Source: Mycolicibacterium cosmeticum
Lineage (GTDB): Bacteria; Actinomycetota; Actinomycetes; Mycobacteriales; Mycobacteriaceae
Direction of reading: 5' to 3'
Assembly: GCF_000613185.1 (NCBI RefSeq)
Contig: NZ_CCBB010000003.1
Location: 1,612,001 to 1,676,000 of the forward strand
DNA: 64,000 nt
Within the stretch, counting starts at the first letter, position 1. Each line of letters starts with the position of its first letter. This document shows, piece after piece, positions 1-10,734 of the stretch. The notes below the pieces were generated by a model. The model did no database searches. It was not told the origin of the DNA and saw only the letters and a program-made list of their open reading frames with translations. A program made the translations under genes and the position numbers.

Positions 1-162
1 GGGGTGGTCCTGACCAAGCTCGACGGAACCGCCAAGGGCGGCATCGTCTTCCGCGTGCAGCAGGAACTGGGTGTGCCGGTGAAGCTGGTCGGCCTCGGTG
101 AGGGACCCGACGACCTGGCCCCGTTCGAGCCCGCCGCGTTCGTCGACGCACTGCTCGTCTAG
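1..162 (+). CDS. ftsY: FtsY, SRP receptor GTPase (C-terminal end only)
   Basis: The open frame enters from the left edge and stops at 160-162, giving the last 53 residues of the signal recognition particle receptor. Visible are the guanine-specificity motif TKLDGTAKGG and the FtsY-type ending GLGEGPDDLAPFEP followed by FVDALLV. FtsY docks Ffh-ribosome complexes at the membrane. Its partner ffh lies 8 kb downstream in the same window. Ffh also carries a TKLDG motif, but the DDLAPF ending is typical of FtsY. The protein start lies outside the window. Confidence 0.95.
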   Translation, partial: GVVLTKLDGTAKGGIVFRVQQELGVPVKLVGLGEGPDDLAPFEPAAFVDALLV

Positions 163-203
163 ACCCTCTTCTTCGGGACCCGCCGAGGGTGAACACGCAG
201 CGT

Positions 204-273
204 GTAACACCGGTGAAACGAAACCGGCCGATCCGTTCACGCGCACGAAACGCAGGCGCGTCGTAGGCGAAAC
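204..273 (+). promoter_or_regulatory. GlnR-type nitrogen operator upstream of amt
   Basis: GTAAC-N6-GAAAC (204-219) is a perfect match to the actinobacterial GlnR half-box GTnAC-N6-GAAAC. It is followed by TTCAC-N6-GAAAC (236-251), then after six bases GCGTC-N6-GAAAC (258-273). The last two GAAAC elements are 22 bp apart, the spacing of a two-site GlnR box. The first pair lies 32 bp upstream, one helical turn further. Its position before amt-glnB-glnD fits nitrogen-starvation activation. Binding is inferred from the motif only. Confidence 0.75.
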
Positions 274-343
274 AACTACTCAGCAGAGTTCCCTACCAGG
301 TCAACGGTGCCTGACCGTGGCATGTCGAAGGAGGAAGCTGGGA

Positions 344-2043
<1,700 letters not shown>

Positions 2044-2124
2044 CCCGGCGATGAGCTGAGGGGGTGCTCTCCCGGCCGATGCAGTTGATTGACCGAATGA
2101 AGTAACGGCCGGGGGAGGACCGAG

Positions 2125-4614
2125 ATGACAGAGCAGACACCAGATCCCGCCACTGGGGCCGCCCGTTGGGAGGCGCCGGTGGCGGGATCGCTGCGTCCGG
2201 CGACGGATCTGGCCAAGGCGTCCGAACAACTGCTGACCACCGGGAGTCGCCAGCTGGACTCCGCCGCACTGCGGGCGGCGCTGCTCGACCTCAACGAATT
2301 CTGGCTCACCACAAAGGCGAGCGAGATCGGCATCACGGCGACGAGCGGCTTCGCCATCGTGGCCACCGGCGGCCTGGGCCGCGGTGAGCTGCTGCCGTAC
2401 TCGGACCTGGACCTGATGCTGCTGCACGACAACATGCCCGCCGAGATCGTCAGCCAGGTCGCCGAATTGCTGTGGTACCCGTTGTGGGACGCCAACATCC
2501 GCATCGACCACAGTGTGCGCACGGTGCCCGAGGCCCTGAAGGTGGCCGCCGAGGACGTGGCCGCCGGCTTGGCGATGCTCGACGCCAGGCATATCGCCGG
2601 CGATCAGGAGCTGTCGTCGCTGTTGATCGGCGGCGCGCGCCGGCAGTGGCGCACCGGGATCGCACCCCGTTTCGACGAACTCGTGGCACACGCCAGGGAC
2701 CGGTGGGAGCGCAGCGGGCAGATCGCGCACCGGGCCGAACCGGACCTGAAGAACGGCCGCGGCGGGCTGCGAGATGTCCAGCTGCTCAACGCGTTGGCCA
2801 TCGCCCAACTCGCCGACGTCTACCCCAGCCGGATGCTGGCCTCGCCCACCGGCACGCTCGGTGGGGCGCACCTGGCGCTGCTGAACGTCCGCACCGAACT
2901 GCACCGGATCTCCCGGCGCGGCCGCGAACAGGTGCTCGCGCAGTACGCCGACGAGATCGGCGCCTCGCTGCGCATCGGGGACCGTTTCGATCTGGCCCGG
3001 ATGCTCTCCGACGCCGCCCGCACCGTCAGCTACTACGTGGACGCGGGTATCCGCACCGCGGGTAATGCGTTGCCGCGCCGCGGTTTCGCCGCGCTGCGCC
3101 GGCCGGCGCGCCGCCCGCTCGACGAGGGGGTGATCGAGTTCGCCGGTGAGGTGATCCTGGCCCGCGACGCCCGCCCGGAACGCGATCCCGGCCTGATCCT
3201 GCGCGTCGCGGCCGCCTCGGCCACCACCGGGTTGCCGATCGCGGCGTCGACGTTGAGCCGATTGGCCGGTGCGGCACCGGAACTGCGCGCACCGTGGCCG
3301 CGGGCCGCGCTCAAGGACCTGTTGGTGATGCTGTCGGCCGGGCCGGCCGCGGTGGCCACCGTGGAGGCGCTGGACCGCACCGGGCTGTGGGGCCGGTTGT
3401 TCCCCGAGTGGGGGGCGGTGCGCGACCTGCCGCCCCGGGACGTCGTGCACATCTGGACGGTGGATCGTCACCTCATCGAGACGGTCTCTCGGGCAAGCGC
3501 GTTCACCACCCGGGTGGCGCGGCCCGATCTGCTGGTGCTGGGCGCGCTGCTGCACGATATCGGCAAGGGCCGCGGGGGCGATCACAGCGTCATCGGCGCC
3601 GAGCTGGCCACCCAGGTGGGCACCCGGCTGGGGTTGTGGCCCTCGGATATCGAGGTGTTGTCCAAGATCGTCCGGTATCACCTACTGCTGCCCGACACCG
3701 CGACACGGCGGGATCTGCAGGATCCCAAGACCATCGACACGGTGGTGGACGCCCTCGGCGGTGACGCGGTGCTGCTGGAACTGCTGCAGGCGCTGGCCGA
3801 GGCCGATTCGCTGGCCACCGGTCCAGGGGTGTGGGGGGACTGGAAGGCGTCCCTGATCGGCGACCTGGTGCGGCGGTGCCGGCTGGTGATGGCCGGTGAA
3901 CCGTTGCCGCAGCCCGATCCCGTTGATCCGCACTACCTTTCGCTGGCAGCCGACGGTGGGGTGCATGTCGAGCTGGCGGCCGGCGACGGGGCGCACATCC
4001 ACAACGTGACGATGATCGCGCCCGACCGCCGCGGCCTGTTGTCCAAGGCGGCCGGCGTGCTGTCGCTGAACTCGCTGCGGGTGCACTCGGCCTCGGTCAA
4101 CAGCGCCGACGGTATGGCGATCAACACCTTCGTGGTGTCACCGCGGTTCGGGTCGCCGCCGGCGGCCGAACTCCTGCGCCAGCAGTTCATCCTGGCCCTC
4201 GGCGACGAACTGGATGTCGTCGAGGCGCTCGCGCGCCGTGACCGGGAGGCGGCCGGTACCGCCCGCGTCGGCGAGGTGGCGTCCGCGGTGCCGGTCAATC
4301 AGGTCAGCGCGCCGCCGCGCATCCTGTGGTCCGAGGGCTCCGCGCCGGGCCGGTTCATCGTGCAGGTGCGAGCCGCGGACCGCGCCGGGCTGCTGGCCCG
4401 GCTCACCTCGGTGATCGAACGGGACGGTCTGGACATCGAATGGGCCAAGGTCACCACGCTGGGATCGGCCGTGGTGGACGTGTTCTGCATCGCGGTGCCG
4501 GCGCTGGCCGGCGGTGCCGACGGCGCCCAGGCGGCCGTCGTGCGCGCCGAACTCGAGCGCGACCTCTACGCCGTGCTGCCTACACCACCGAAACCGGTGT
4601 CCGAAGCCAGTTAG
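2125..4614 (+). CDS. glnD: GlnD, PII nucleotidyltransferase / removing enzyme
   Basis: 829-residue bifunctional enzyme that modifies and demodifies PII. In actinobacteria the known reaction is adenylylation of Tyr51 rather than uridylylation. Domains in order: nucleotidyltransferase with GGLGRGEL (82-89) and the metal-binding SDLDL (93-97); a linker with the family motif [13 protein letters not shown]; an HD hydrolase domain with [14 protein letters not shown] (His477-Asp478); and two C-terminal ACT domains starting near 624 and 743. Each ACT domain has the DRRGLL or DRAGLL turn, where glutamine is sensed. ATG 2125 follows GGGAGG at the right distance. The stop overlaps the stop of the convergent Xre gene by four bases. 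Confidence 0.95.
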   Translation: MTEQTPDPATGAARWEAPVAGSLRPATDLAKASEQLLTTGSRQLDSAALRAALLDLNEFWLTTKASEIGITATSGFAIVATGGLGRGELLPYSDLDLMLLHDNMPAEIVSQVAELLWYPLWDANIRIDHSVRTVPEALKVAAEDVAAGLAMLDARHIAGDQELSSLLIGGARRQWRTGIAPRFDELVAHARDRWERSGQIAHRAEPDLKNGRGGLRDVQLLNALAIAQLADVYPSRMLASPTGTLGGAHLALLNVRTELHRISRRGREQVLAQYADEIGASLRIGDRFDLARMLSDAARTVSYYVDAGIRTAGNALPRRGFAALRRPARRPLDEGVIEFAGEVILARDARPERDPGLILRVAAASATTGLPIAASTLSRLAGAAPELRAPWPRAALKDLLVMLSAGPAAVATVEALDRTGLWGRLFPEWGAVRDLPPRDVVHIWTVDRHLIETVSRASAFTTRVARPDLLVLGALLHDIGKGRGGDHSVIGAELATQVGTRLGLWPSDIEVLSKIVRYHLLLPDTATRRDLQDPKTIDTVVDALGGDAVLLELLQALAEADSLATGPGVWGDWKASLIGDLVRRCRLVMAGEPLPQPDPVDPHYLSLAADGGVHVELAAGDGAHIHNVTMIAPDRRGLLSKAAGVLSLNSLRVHSASVNSADGMAINTFVVSPRFGSPPAAELLRQQFILALGDELDVVEALARRDREAAGTARVGEVASAVPVNQVSAPPRILWSEGSAPGRFIVQVRAADRAGLLARLTSVIERDGLDIEWAKVTTLGSAVVDVFCIAVPALAGGADGAQAAVVRAELERDLYAVLPTPPKPVSEAS

Positions 4615-4889
4615 CCGGCCAGTTCGCCGGTGTGGCGCAGGTCCGGGCGCGTAAAGCAGCTCTCGGCCAACTCGTCCAGTGACAGCGGCAGCACGCGGGC
4701 CAGTGCGGCGATGGTGCTGAACGCCGGTGTGGCGAGCCGGCCGGTCTCGATCTTGCGCAGCGTCTCGGGCGAGATCGCCGCCGCCTCGGCCACTTCGGCC
4801 AGGGTGCGGGCGCCGCGGGCGTGGCGGAGCTGCTCGCCGAGACGCTTGCCTGCGGCGAGTTGTTCTGCGGTCAGGGGGAGGCGCACCAT
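4611..4889 (-). CDS. Small Xre-family helix-turn-helix repressor
   Basis: 92-residue protein made almost entirely of one Xre/Cro HTH domain. The recognition region reads [23 protein letters not shown], followed by the typical last helix [15 protein letters not shown]. There is no ligand or toxin domain. It is divergent from a methionine aminopeptidase gene, and the 83-bp gap between them holds two identical dyads at 4911-4924 and 4943-4956, so it probably represses itself and map. Its ATG lies exactly six bases after TACGCT (4901-4896 on the minus strand) with no Shine-Dalgarno sequence, suggesting a leaderless message. The role of the pair is inferred from context. Confidence 0.85.
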   Translation of the reverse strand: MVRLPLTAEQLAAGKRLGEQLRHARGARTLAEVAEAAAISPETLRKIETGRLATPAFSTIAALARVLPLSLDELAESCFTRPDLRHTGELAG

Positions 4890-4895
4890 GCGGCC

Positions 4896-4901
4896 AGCGT
4901 A
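4896..4901 (-). promoter_or_regulatory. -10 element of the leaderless Xre gene
   Basis: TACGCT on the minus strand, six bases before the ATG at 4889. This is the TANNNT-N6-start arrangement of leaderless mycobacterial genes. The proximal operator at 4911-4924 lies just upstream, where it would block polymerase. Confidence 0.5.
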
Positions 4902-4910
4902 CCCCGGGTC

Positions 4911-4924
4911 GGTATGAAAATACC
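4911..4924. promoter_or_regulatory. Operator 1 of the Xre/map intergenic region
   Basis: GGTAT-GAAA-ATACC, a 5+5 dyad with a 4-bp spacer. It recurs as the exact reverse complement at 4943-4956. It sits upstream of the Xre -10 element and between the two divergent promoters. Confidence 0.65.
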
Positions 4925-4936
4925 GCGCGTCTGCGC

Positions 4937-4942
4937 TACGTT
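4937..4942 (+). promoter_or_regulatory. Possible -10 element for map
   Basis: TACGTT, the TANNNT type. Transcription would start near 4949, inside operator 2, so repressor bound there would occlude the start site. No clear -35 element is seen. Confidence 0.4.
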
Positions 4943-4956
4943 GGTATTTTCATACC
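4943..4956. promoter_or_regulatory. Operator 2 of the Xre/map intergenic region
   Basis: GGTAT-TTTC-ATACC, the exact reverse complement of the copy at 4911-4924. The dyad centres are 32 bp apart, about three helical turns, so two repressor dimers would lie on the same DNA face. It covers the inferred map transcription start. Confidence 0.65.
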
Positions 4957-4972
4957 GCTGAGGAGATATGCC

Positions 4973-5758
4973 GTGTTGGAACTGAAGACACCCCGCGAGA
5001 TCGCGGCGATGGACGTCACCGGGACGTTCATCGCCGAGCTGCTCGACGATCTGGCCGGGGGCGCCAGGCCGGGGGTGAACCTCCTCGAGCTCGAAGCCCG
5101 CGCCAGGGAACTGATCGCGCAGCGTGGCGCCCAGTCCTGCTACTGGGACTACGCACCGTCGTTCGGCCGCGGCCCGTTCCGCAACGTCATCTGCCTGTCG
5201 GTGAACGACGCTGTGCTGCACGGACTTCCGCACGACTACACCTTGGCCGACGGAGATCTGCTCACCATGGACATCGCGGTGTCGATCGAGGGCTGGGTCG
5301 CCGATTCGGCCCGCAGCATCATCGTCGGGACCCCGCGTGCCGATGACCGGCGGCTGATCACCGCCACCGAGGAGGCGCTGGCGGCCGGTATCGCGGCGGC
5401 GGTGCCGGGGAACCGGCTCGGCGACATCTCCGCCGCGATCGGTAGGGTCGCCGCGGACTACGGGTATCCGGTCAACACCGAATTCGGCGGGCACGGCCTG
5501 GGCCGCACCATGCACGAGGACCCGCACGTGCCCAACCTGGGCAGGCCCGGCCGTGGTCTGAAACTGCGGCCCGGGCTGACATTGGCGCTGGAACCGTGGT
5601 TCGCGGCGGGCACCGATCGCATCGTCTTCGACCCGGACGGGTGGACCATCCGCTCGGCGGACGGGTCCCGCACCGCGCACAGCGAGCACACCATCGCGAT
5701 CACCGACGGTGCCGCGCTGGTGCTCACGTCGCGGGAGCGGGTCACCGCCGGCGTCTGA
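4973..5758 (+). CDS. map: Type I methionine aminopeptidase
   Basis: 261-residue M24 metallopeptidase that removes initiator methionine from nascent proteins. GTG 4973 follows GAGGAG by about seven bases and gives MLELKTPREIAAM, the normal family start. The five metal ligands are present in order: two Asp in LTMDIAVSIEGWVADSAR, His in EFGGHGLGRTMHEDP, Glu in LALEPWF and Glu in SEHTIAI. The length matches the catalytic core without the N-terminal zinc/SH3-binding extension. Mycobacteria normally carry two other map genes elsewhere, so this is probably an additional, locally regulated copy. The divergent Xre repressor and the two operators in the promoter support conditional expression. Confidence 0.92.
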   Translation: MLELKTPREIAAMDVTGTFIAELLDDLAGGARPGVNLLELEARARELIAQRGAQSCYWDYAPSFGRGPFRNVICLSVNDAVLHGLPHDYTLADGDLLTMDIAVSIEGWVADSARSIIVGTPRADDRRLITATEEALAAGIAAAVPGNRLGDISAAIGRVAADYGYPVNTEFGGHGLGRTMHEDPHVPNLGRPGRGLKLRPGLTLALEPWFAAGTDRIVFDPDGWTIRSADGSRTAHSEHTIAITDGAALVLTSRERVTAGV

Positions 5759-5760
5759 AG

Positions 5761-7965
5761 TCAGGCGCCGGTGACGGCCACCCAGGTGTTGTTCACCGCG
5801 GCGGTCCCGGTGAACGCGTCCACCCGGTGCGGGTCGTGCAAGGTGTTCACATTCGCCCCTGGCAAGGTGTTCGCGTGCCGCCAGCCGGTATCGCGGTGGC
5901 CCCAGCCGTGCGGGACGGCCACGGTGCCGCGCCGGATGTCGTCGCTGATGTCCAGGGGCACTTCGATTTCGCCCACCGCCGAGGTGACCCGGACGGCGGC
6001 GCCCTGACTCAACCCGCGGGCTCGGGCGTCGTCGGGATGCATGAGCACCGTGCACTTGTTGTTGCCGCCGGTCATCGTCGGCACGTTGTGCAGCCAGGAG
6101 TTGTTGCTGCGCAACTGGCGCCGCCCGATGAGCTGCAGGTCGTAGTGGCCTTCGGCGGCGTCGGCCGGCTTACGCAGGTATGCCGCTGCCGCCTCGACGA
6201 ACTCGTCGGGGGCCAGTGTCACCAAGCGGTCTTCGGTGGCGATGACCTTCGCCAGCCGCGGCTGCAGCGCGCCCAGATCCAGGCCACCCGCACTGGCCTT
6301 CAGCTGGCGCATCGTGATTCCCTTGCGGCCCTTGCGTAATCGGCCGTAGGGGCCGGTCAGCAAGGCCAGGGCGGTCATCCGCAGCGGGTTGGCAAAGGCG
6401 ATCAGCCGGTTGCGCACCGGCGCGAGCAGCTGCCGGAGCGGAGCCGGCAGCAGCTCGGCGGTCAGCCGGCTGAGGATCTCCCAGTCCTCCAACGCGGCGG
6501 CGGGCGGATCGAAGGACCGGTGCTGGAACCGGATGTTGTTGCGCACGCTGAAGATCGTCGTGAGCAGCGCGACGTCCTCGCGCTCCAGCGGCGACACCGG
6601 GGGCAGGATGAAGTCGGCGTGCCGGGTGGTCTCGGTGACGTACATGTCCACCGCCACATACAGATCCAGGCCCGCGAGCGCTTGGTCGAGCCTGCCCTTC
6701 TGCGGGATCGACGACACCGGATTTCCCGCGTAGGTGATCATCGCGCGGATCTGTCCCTGGCCGGGCGTCAGGATTTCGTCGGCCATGGCGACGGCGGGCA
6801 GTTCGGCGCGGAAGGACCGGTACCGGCCGGAGCGATCCGACCACGCGGCGTGCCCGACCGGGACATACCGCGCCGCGCGGGGAAGGTCGGCGAAGGGGGT
6901 GGAGAACATCGTCCCACCGGCCCGGTCCAGATTGCCGGTCACCGTGTTGAGCACCATCACCAACCAGCTCACCAAGGTCCCGGTCTCCTGCTGGCAGATG
7001 CCGATCCGGGCGTAGACGGCCGCCGATTCGGCGGCGGCATGGTCGCGCGCCAGGGTCCGGATGGTGTCGGCGTCCACGCCGGCCCGCTCGGCGACCGCCT
7101 CCGGTGTCGCGCCGGCGACCAGGGCGGTCAGCCGATCCCAGCCCGACGTCTGCTCGGCGATGGCCGCGCGGTCGCACAGGTTCTCGGCGACCAGCACGTG
7201 CAGCATGCCCAGCAGCAGATACACGTCGCCACCGGGGCGCACCGCGACGTGCTGATCGGCCAACCGCGCCGTCTCGGTGCGGCGCGGATCGATGACCACC
7301 ACCGCGCCGCCACGGTCGCGGATCGCCTTGATGCGCCGCTTGGCGCCGGGCATCACCGACAGCGAGCCGTTGGACACCGCCGGGTTGGCACCGATGATGA
7401 CCAGCCGCTGGGTGCGGTCGATATCGGTGATCGGCACCAGCATGTTGGAGCCGAACACCCGCCAGGCGGCGTACTCGTGCGGCATCTGGTCGATGGACGA
7501 CGCCGAGAAGAAGTTCGGGGTCATCAGGGCCAGCCGCAGCATCAGGCCGTAGAACGCGCCGGAACTGTGCGCGGCCGGGTTGCCCAGATACATGCCGAGC
7601 GCGCGGGCCCCGTGCTCTTTGCGGATCCGGCGCAGTCGGGTGCCGATCTCGGCGAACGCCTCGTCCCAGCTCACCGGCTCGAACCGGTCACCGACTCGTC
7701 GCATCGGGGTGCGCAGCCGGTCCGGGTCGTGGTGCAGGCCGCCCATCGCGGTGGCCTTCGGGCAGATGTAGCCCTTGGAGAACACGTCGTCGGGATTGCC
7801 CTCGATCCGGCTGACCTTGCCGTCGGTCACGGTCACGTGGATGCCGCAGTGCGCCTCGCACAGGGTGCATTGACTGATGTGAGTGCATTGACCGCTGTGG
7901 GTGGTGCCGGGCGCGGCGCCGGTCTGGTTGCGCACCCGGGGAAGGGGGACGTCGATCGCGCTCAT
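5761..7965 (-). CDS. Molybdopterin-dependent oxidoreductase (FdhF/BisC-like)
   Basis: 734-residue member of the DMSO-reductase superfamily. The N-terminal [4Fe-4S] motif is visible as Cys33-x2-Cys36-x3-Cys40-x27-Cys68, ending in KGYICPKA. The body has the expected Mo-bis-MGD domains (GANPAVSNGS, VIDPRRTETARLADQHVAVRPGGD, MITYAGNPVSS). The C-terminus holds the dinucleotide-binding fold (NKCTVLMHPDDARARGLSQGAAVRV). At the place where formate dehydrogenases have Cys or selenocysteine the sequence reads SASSIDQMPHEYAAW, without Cys, so formate is doubtful as substrate. No Tat signal, so it is probably cytoplasmic. GGAGG precedes the start. No fdhD-like chaperone or partner subunit is adjacent. 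Confidence 0.82.
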   Translation of the reverse strand: MSAIDVPLPRVRNQTGAAPGTTHSGQCTHISQCTLCEAHCGIHVTVTDGKVSRIEGNPDDVFSKGYICPKATAMGGLHHDPDRLRTPMRRVGDRFEPVSWDEAFAEIGTRLRRIRKEHGARALGMYLGNPAAHSSGAFYGLMLRLALMTPNFFSASSIDQMPHEYAAWRVFGSNMLVPITDIDRTQRLVIIGANPAVSNGSLSVMPGAKRRIKAIRDRGGAVVVIDPRRTETARLADQHVAVRPGGDVYLLLGMLHVLVAENLCDRAAIAEQTSGWDRLTALVAGATPEAVAERAGVDADTIRTLARDHAAAESAAVYARIGICQQETGTLVSWLVMVLNTVTGNLDRAGGTMFSTPFADLPRAARYVPVGHAAWSDRSGRYRSFRAELPAVAMADEILTPGQGQIRAMITYAGNPVSSIPQKGRLDQALAGLDLYVAVDMYVTETTRHADFILPPVSPLEREDVALLTTIFSVRNNIRFQHRSFDPPAAALEDWEILSRLTAELLPAPLRQLLAPVRNRLIAFANPLRMTALALLTGPYGRLRKGRKGITMRQLKASAGGLDLGALQPRLAKVIATEDRLVTLAPDEFVEAAAAYLRKPADAAEGHYDLQLIGRRQLRSNNSWLHNVPTMTGGNNKCTVLMHPDDARARGLSQGAAVRVTSAVGEIEVPLDISDDIRRGTVAVPHGWGHRDTGWRHANTLPGANVNTLHDPHRVDAFTGTAAVNNTWVAVTGA

Positions 7966-8051
7966 ACGGGCCTCCGGCGGCGATATCAGTCAATATGCGT
8001 TGACAGATTAGCCCGGCCGACTCGGCTGAGACCAGAGTTCACCGCGACCGT

Positions 8052-8063
8052 TAGGCTTACCAG
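8052..8063 (+). promoter_or_regulatory. -10 element of leaderless ffh
   Basis: TAGGCT (8052-8057) followed by exactly six bases and the GTG start at 8064, with no Shine-Dalgarno sequence. Confidence 0.55.
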
Positions 8064-9635
8064 GTGTTTGAATCGCTGTCTGACCGCTTGACCGGTGCAC
8101 TGCAGGGCCTGCGAGCCCGGGGTCGGCTGACCGACGCCGATATCGACGCGACCGCGCGCGAGATCCGCCTTGCCCTGCTCGAAGCCGACGTCTCGCTGCC
8201 CGTGGTGCGCGCCTTCGTCGGCCGCATCAAGGACCGCGCCAAGGGCGCGGAGGTTTCCGGCGCGCTCAACCCGGCCCAGCAGGTCGTCAAGATCGTCAAC
8301 GAGGAGCTCATCGGCATCCTCGGCGGCGAAACCCGGCAGATCGCCTTCGCCAAGACCTCGCCGACGGTGATCATGCTGGCCGGTCTCCAGGGTTCCGGTA
8401 AGACCACGCTGGCCGGCAAGCTGGCCAAGTGGCTCAAGGCCAAGGGCCACACCCCGCTGCTGGTGGCCTGCGACCTGCAGCGTCCCGGTGCCGTGCATCA
8501 GTTGCAGATCGTCGGCGAACGCGCCGGCGTCTCGGTGTTCGCGCCGCACCCCGGGGTCTCCCCGGACGGCGTCACGATCGACCAGATGACCACCGGTGAC
8601 CCCGTCGCGGTGGCCGCCGCGGGGCTGGCCGAGGCCAAAGCCAAGCTCTTCGACGTCGTCATCGTCGACACCGCCGGGCGCCTGGGTATCGACGAGGAGC
8701 TGATGGCCCAGGCCGCCGCCATCCGCGATGCCGTGCAGCCCGACGAGACGCTGTTCGTCCTGGACGCCATGATCGGTCAGGACGCGGTGACCACGGCCGA
8801 GGCCTTCCGGGCCGGTGTCGGCTTCACCGGCGTGGTACTCACCAAGCTCGACGGTGACGCCCGCGGTGGTGCCGCGCTGTCGGTCCGCGAGATCACCGGT
8901 GTGCCGATCCTGTTCGCCTCGGCAGGGGAGAAGCTGGAGGACTTCGACGTCTTCCACCCGGACCGGATGGCCAGCCGCATCCTGGGCATGGGCGACGTGC
9001 TCACCCTCATCGAGCAGGCCGAGCAGGTCTTCGACCAGCAGAAGGCCGAGGAGGCCGCCGCCAAGATCGGCTCCGGCGAGCTGACCTTGGAGGACTTCCT
9101 CGAGCAGATGCTGGCCATCCGCAAGATGGGGCCGATCGGCAACCTGCTGGGCATGCTGCCCGGCGCCGGTCAGATGAAGGAGGCGCTGGCCGCCGTCGAC
9201 GACAGCCAGCTCGACCGCGTCCAGGCCATCATCCGCGGTATGACGCCGGCCGAGCGCGCCGACCCGAAGATCATCAACGCGTCGCGCCGGTTGCGGATCG
9301 CCAACGGGTCCGGGGTCAGCGTCGCGGAAGTGAACCAGCTGGTGGACCGGTTCTTCGAGGCCCGCAAGATGATGTCGCAGATGGCCGGTCAGATGGGAAT
9401 GCCGTTCGGCCGCAAGAACTCGGCGCGTAAGGCCGCCAAGGGTAAGAACAAGCAGGCCGGCAAGAAGAAGGGCCGCCAGACGGGGAAGGGCCCGACGCCG
9501 CCCAAGAATCCGCTGGGCGCCGGTCTGCCGGCCGGTTTCCCGGACCTCACCGGGATGCCCAAGGGACTCGACGAGCTGCCCCCGGGCCTGGCCAACATCG
9601 ACCTGTCCAAGCTGAAGTTCCCCGGCCAGAAGTAG
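8064..9635 (+). CDS. ffh: Ffh, signal recognition particle GTPase
   Basis: 523-residue protein subunit of the signal recognition particle, which binds signal sequences of nascent membrane proteins and 4.5S RNA. Domains: N-terminal four-helix N domain; G domain with P-loop GLQGSGKTT (107-115), DTAGR near 203 and TKLDGD near 261; then the Met-rich M domain with EQMLAIRKMGPIGNLLGMLPG and the RNA-binding PKIINASRRLRIANGSG. A lysine/glycine-rich C-terminal tail of about 90 residues ends in LPPGLANIDLSKLKFPGQK, common in actinobacterial Ffh. The start is GTG with a leaderless-type -10. The next gene begins 4 bp after the stop. The RNA partner is not in the window. Confidence 0.97.
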   Translation: MFESLSDRLTGALQGLRARGRLTDADIDATAREIRLALLEADVSLPVVRAFVGRIKDRAKGAEVSGALNPAQQVVKIVNEELIGILGGETRQIAFAKTSPTVIMLAGLQGSGKTTLAGKLAKWLKAKGHTPLLVACDLQRPGAVHQLQIVGERAGVSVFAPHPGVSPDGVTIDQMTTGDPVAVAAAGLAEAKAKLFDVVIVDTAGRLGIDEELMAQAAAIRDAVQPDETLFVLDAMIGQDAVTTAEAFRAGVGFTGVVLTKLDGDARGGAALSVREITGVPILFASAGEKLEDFDVFHPDRMASRILGMGDVLTLIEQAEQVFDQQKAEEAAAKIGSGELTLEDFLEQMLAIRKMGPIGNLLGMLPGAGQMKEALAAVDDSQLDRVQAIIRGMTPAERADPKIINASRRLRIANGSGVSVAEVNQLVDRFFEARKMMSQMAGQMGMPFGRKNSARKAAKGKNKQAGKKKGRQTGKGPTPPKNPLGAGLPAGFPDLTGMPKGLDELPPGLANIDLSKLKFPGQK

Positions 9636-9639
9636 CCGC

Positions 9640-10734
9640 ATGGGGGCGCTGCACGTCCGCGGCCGGAGCCTGCCCGACGGCGAGCAGGTGCAGTGGTGGA
9701 TTGTCGATGAGGGCTCGCCCGAAGAGCATGGGCCGCACGGCGTGCTCTCGGCCGAGCCGATCGCCCATGCCGACACCGTGTTCGACGGTGGCTGGATCAT
9801 CCCCGGTCTGGTCGACGCGCACTGCCACGTCGGCCTCAAACCCGGTGGCGCCACCACCTACGACGAGGCCGTCGAACAGGCCGAAACCGAGCGCGCTGCC
9901 GGCGCCCTGCTGCTGCGCGACGCCGGCTCCCCGGTGGACACCCGCAGCTTCGACGATCGGCCGGACCTGCCGCGGATCATCCGGGCCGGCCGGCATCTGG
10001 CCCGGCCCAAGCGCTATCTGCCGGGCCTGCCGATCGACATCGAGGACGAGTCGCAGCTGCCCGCGGCGGTCGCCGAGCAGGCCCGCTGGGGCGACGGCTG
10101 GGTGAAACTGGTCGGCGACTGGATCGACCGCGGGATCGGCGACCTGGCTCCGCTGTGGTCCGACGACATCCTCGCCGCGGCCATCGACGCCGCCCACGCC
10201 AACGGCGCCCGCGTCACCGCGCACGTCTTCGGCGAGGATGCGCTGCCGGGGCTGATCAACGCGGGCATCGACTGCATCGAGCACGGCACCGGGATCACCG
10301 AGGATGTCATCGATCTGATGCTTGAGCACGGCACCGCACTGGTGCCCACGCTCATCAACATCGAGAACTTCCCCGGAATCGCCGATGTCGCAAGCAAATA
10401 CCCGACCTACGCCAAGCACATGCGCGAGCTGTACGCCTCCTGCCATCGGCGCGTCGGCGCCGCGCATGAGGCCGGGGTGCCGATTTATGCGGGTACCGAC
10501 GCCGGCGGCATGATGGCGCACGGCCGTATCGGCGACGAGATCGCGGCGTTGCGCACCGTCGGCCTCAGCGCCACCGACGCGCTGGGCGCGGCGTGTTGGG
10601 ATGCCCGGTCCTGGCTGGGCCGGCCCGCGCTGGAGCACGGTGCCTCCGCCGACCTGCTGTGCTTCCGCGAGGACCCGCGGGAGGTCGGCGTGCAGCACCC
10701 GGACCTGGTGATGCTGCGGGGGCGGGTCTACTAG
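9640..10734 (+). CDS. Amidohydrolase-superfamily metal hydrolase
   Basis: 364-residue cytosolic hydrolase of the amidohydrolase superfamily. The metal site is visible as His61-x-His63 in VDAHCHVGL, a lysine in GWVKLVGDW, histidines in VTAHVFGE and CIEHGTG, and the catalytic Asp in YAGTDAGG. These residues fit imidazolonepropionase- or prolidase-like members that cleave cyclic amides or dipeptides, but the substrate is unknown. It starts 4 bp after ffh and is probably cotranscribed with it. The equivalent gene also follows ffh in M. tuberculosis (Rv2915c). Its stop shares the four bases CTAG with the stop of the convergent diflavin reductase. Confidence 0.88.
   Translation: MGALHVRGRSLPDGEQVQWWIVDEGSPEEHGPHGVLSAEPIAHADTVFDGGWIIPGLVDAHCHVGLKPGGATTYDEAVEQAETERAAGALLLRDAGSPVDTRSFDDRPDLPRIIRAGRHLARPKRYLPGLPIDIEDESQLPAAVAEQARWGDGWVKLVGDWIDRGIGDLAPLWSDDILAAAIDAAHANGARVTAHVFGEDALPGLINAGIDCIEHGTGITEDVIDLMLEHGTALVPTLINIENFPGIADVASKYPTYAKHMRELYASCHRRVGAAHEAGVPIYAGTDAGGMMAHGRIGDEIAALRTVGLSATDALGAACWDARSWLGRPALEHGASADLLCFREDPREVGVQHPDLVMLRGRVY

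Noticed and set aside
5761..7965. Assignment of the molybdoenzyme as formate dehydrogenase FdhF
   Set aside because: No Cys or selenocysteine at the Mo-ligand position, and no fdhD-like or electron-transfer partner gene beside it.
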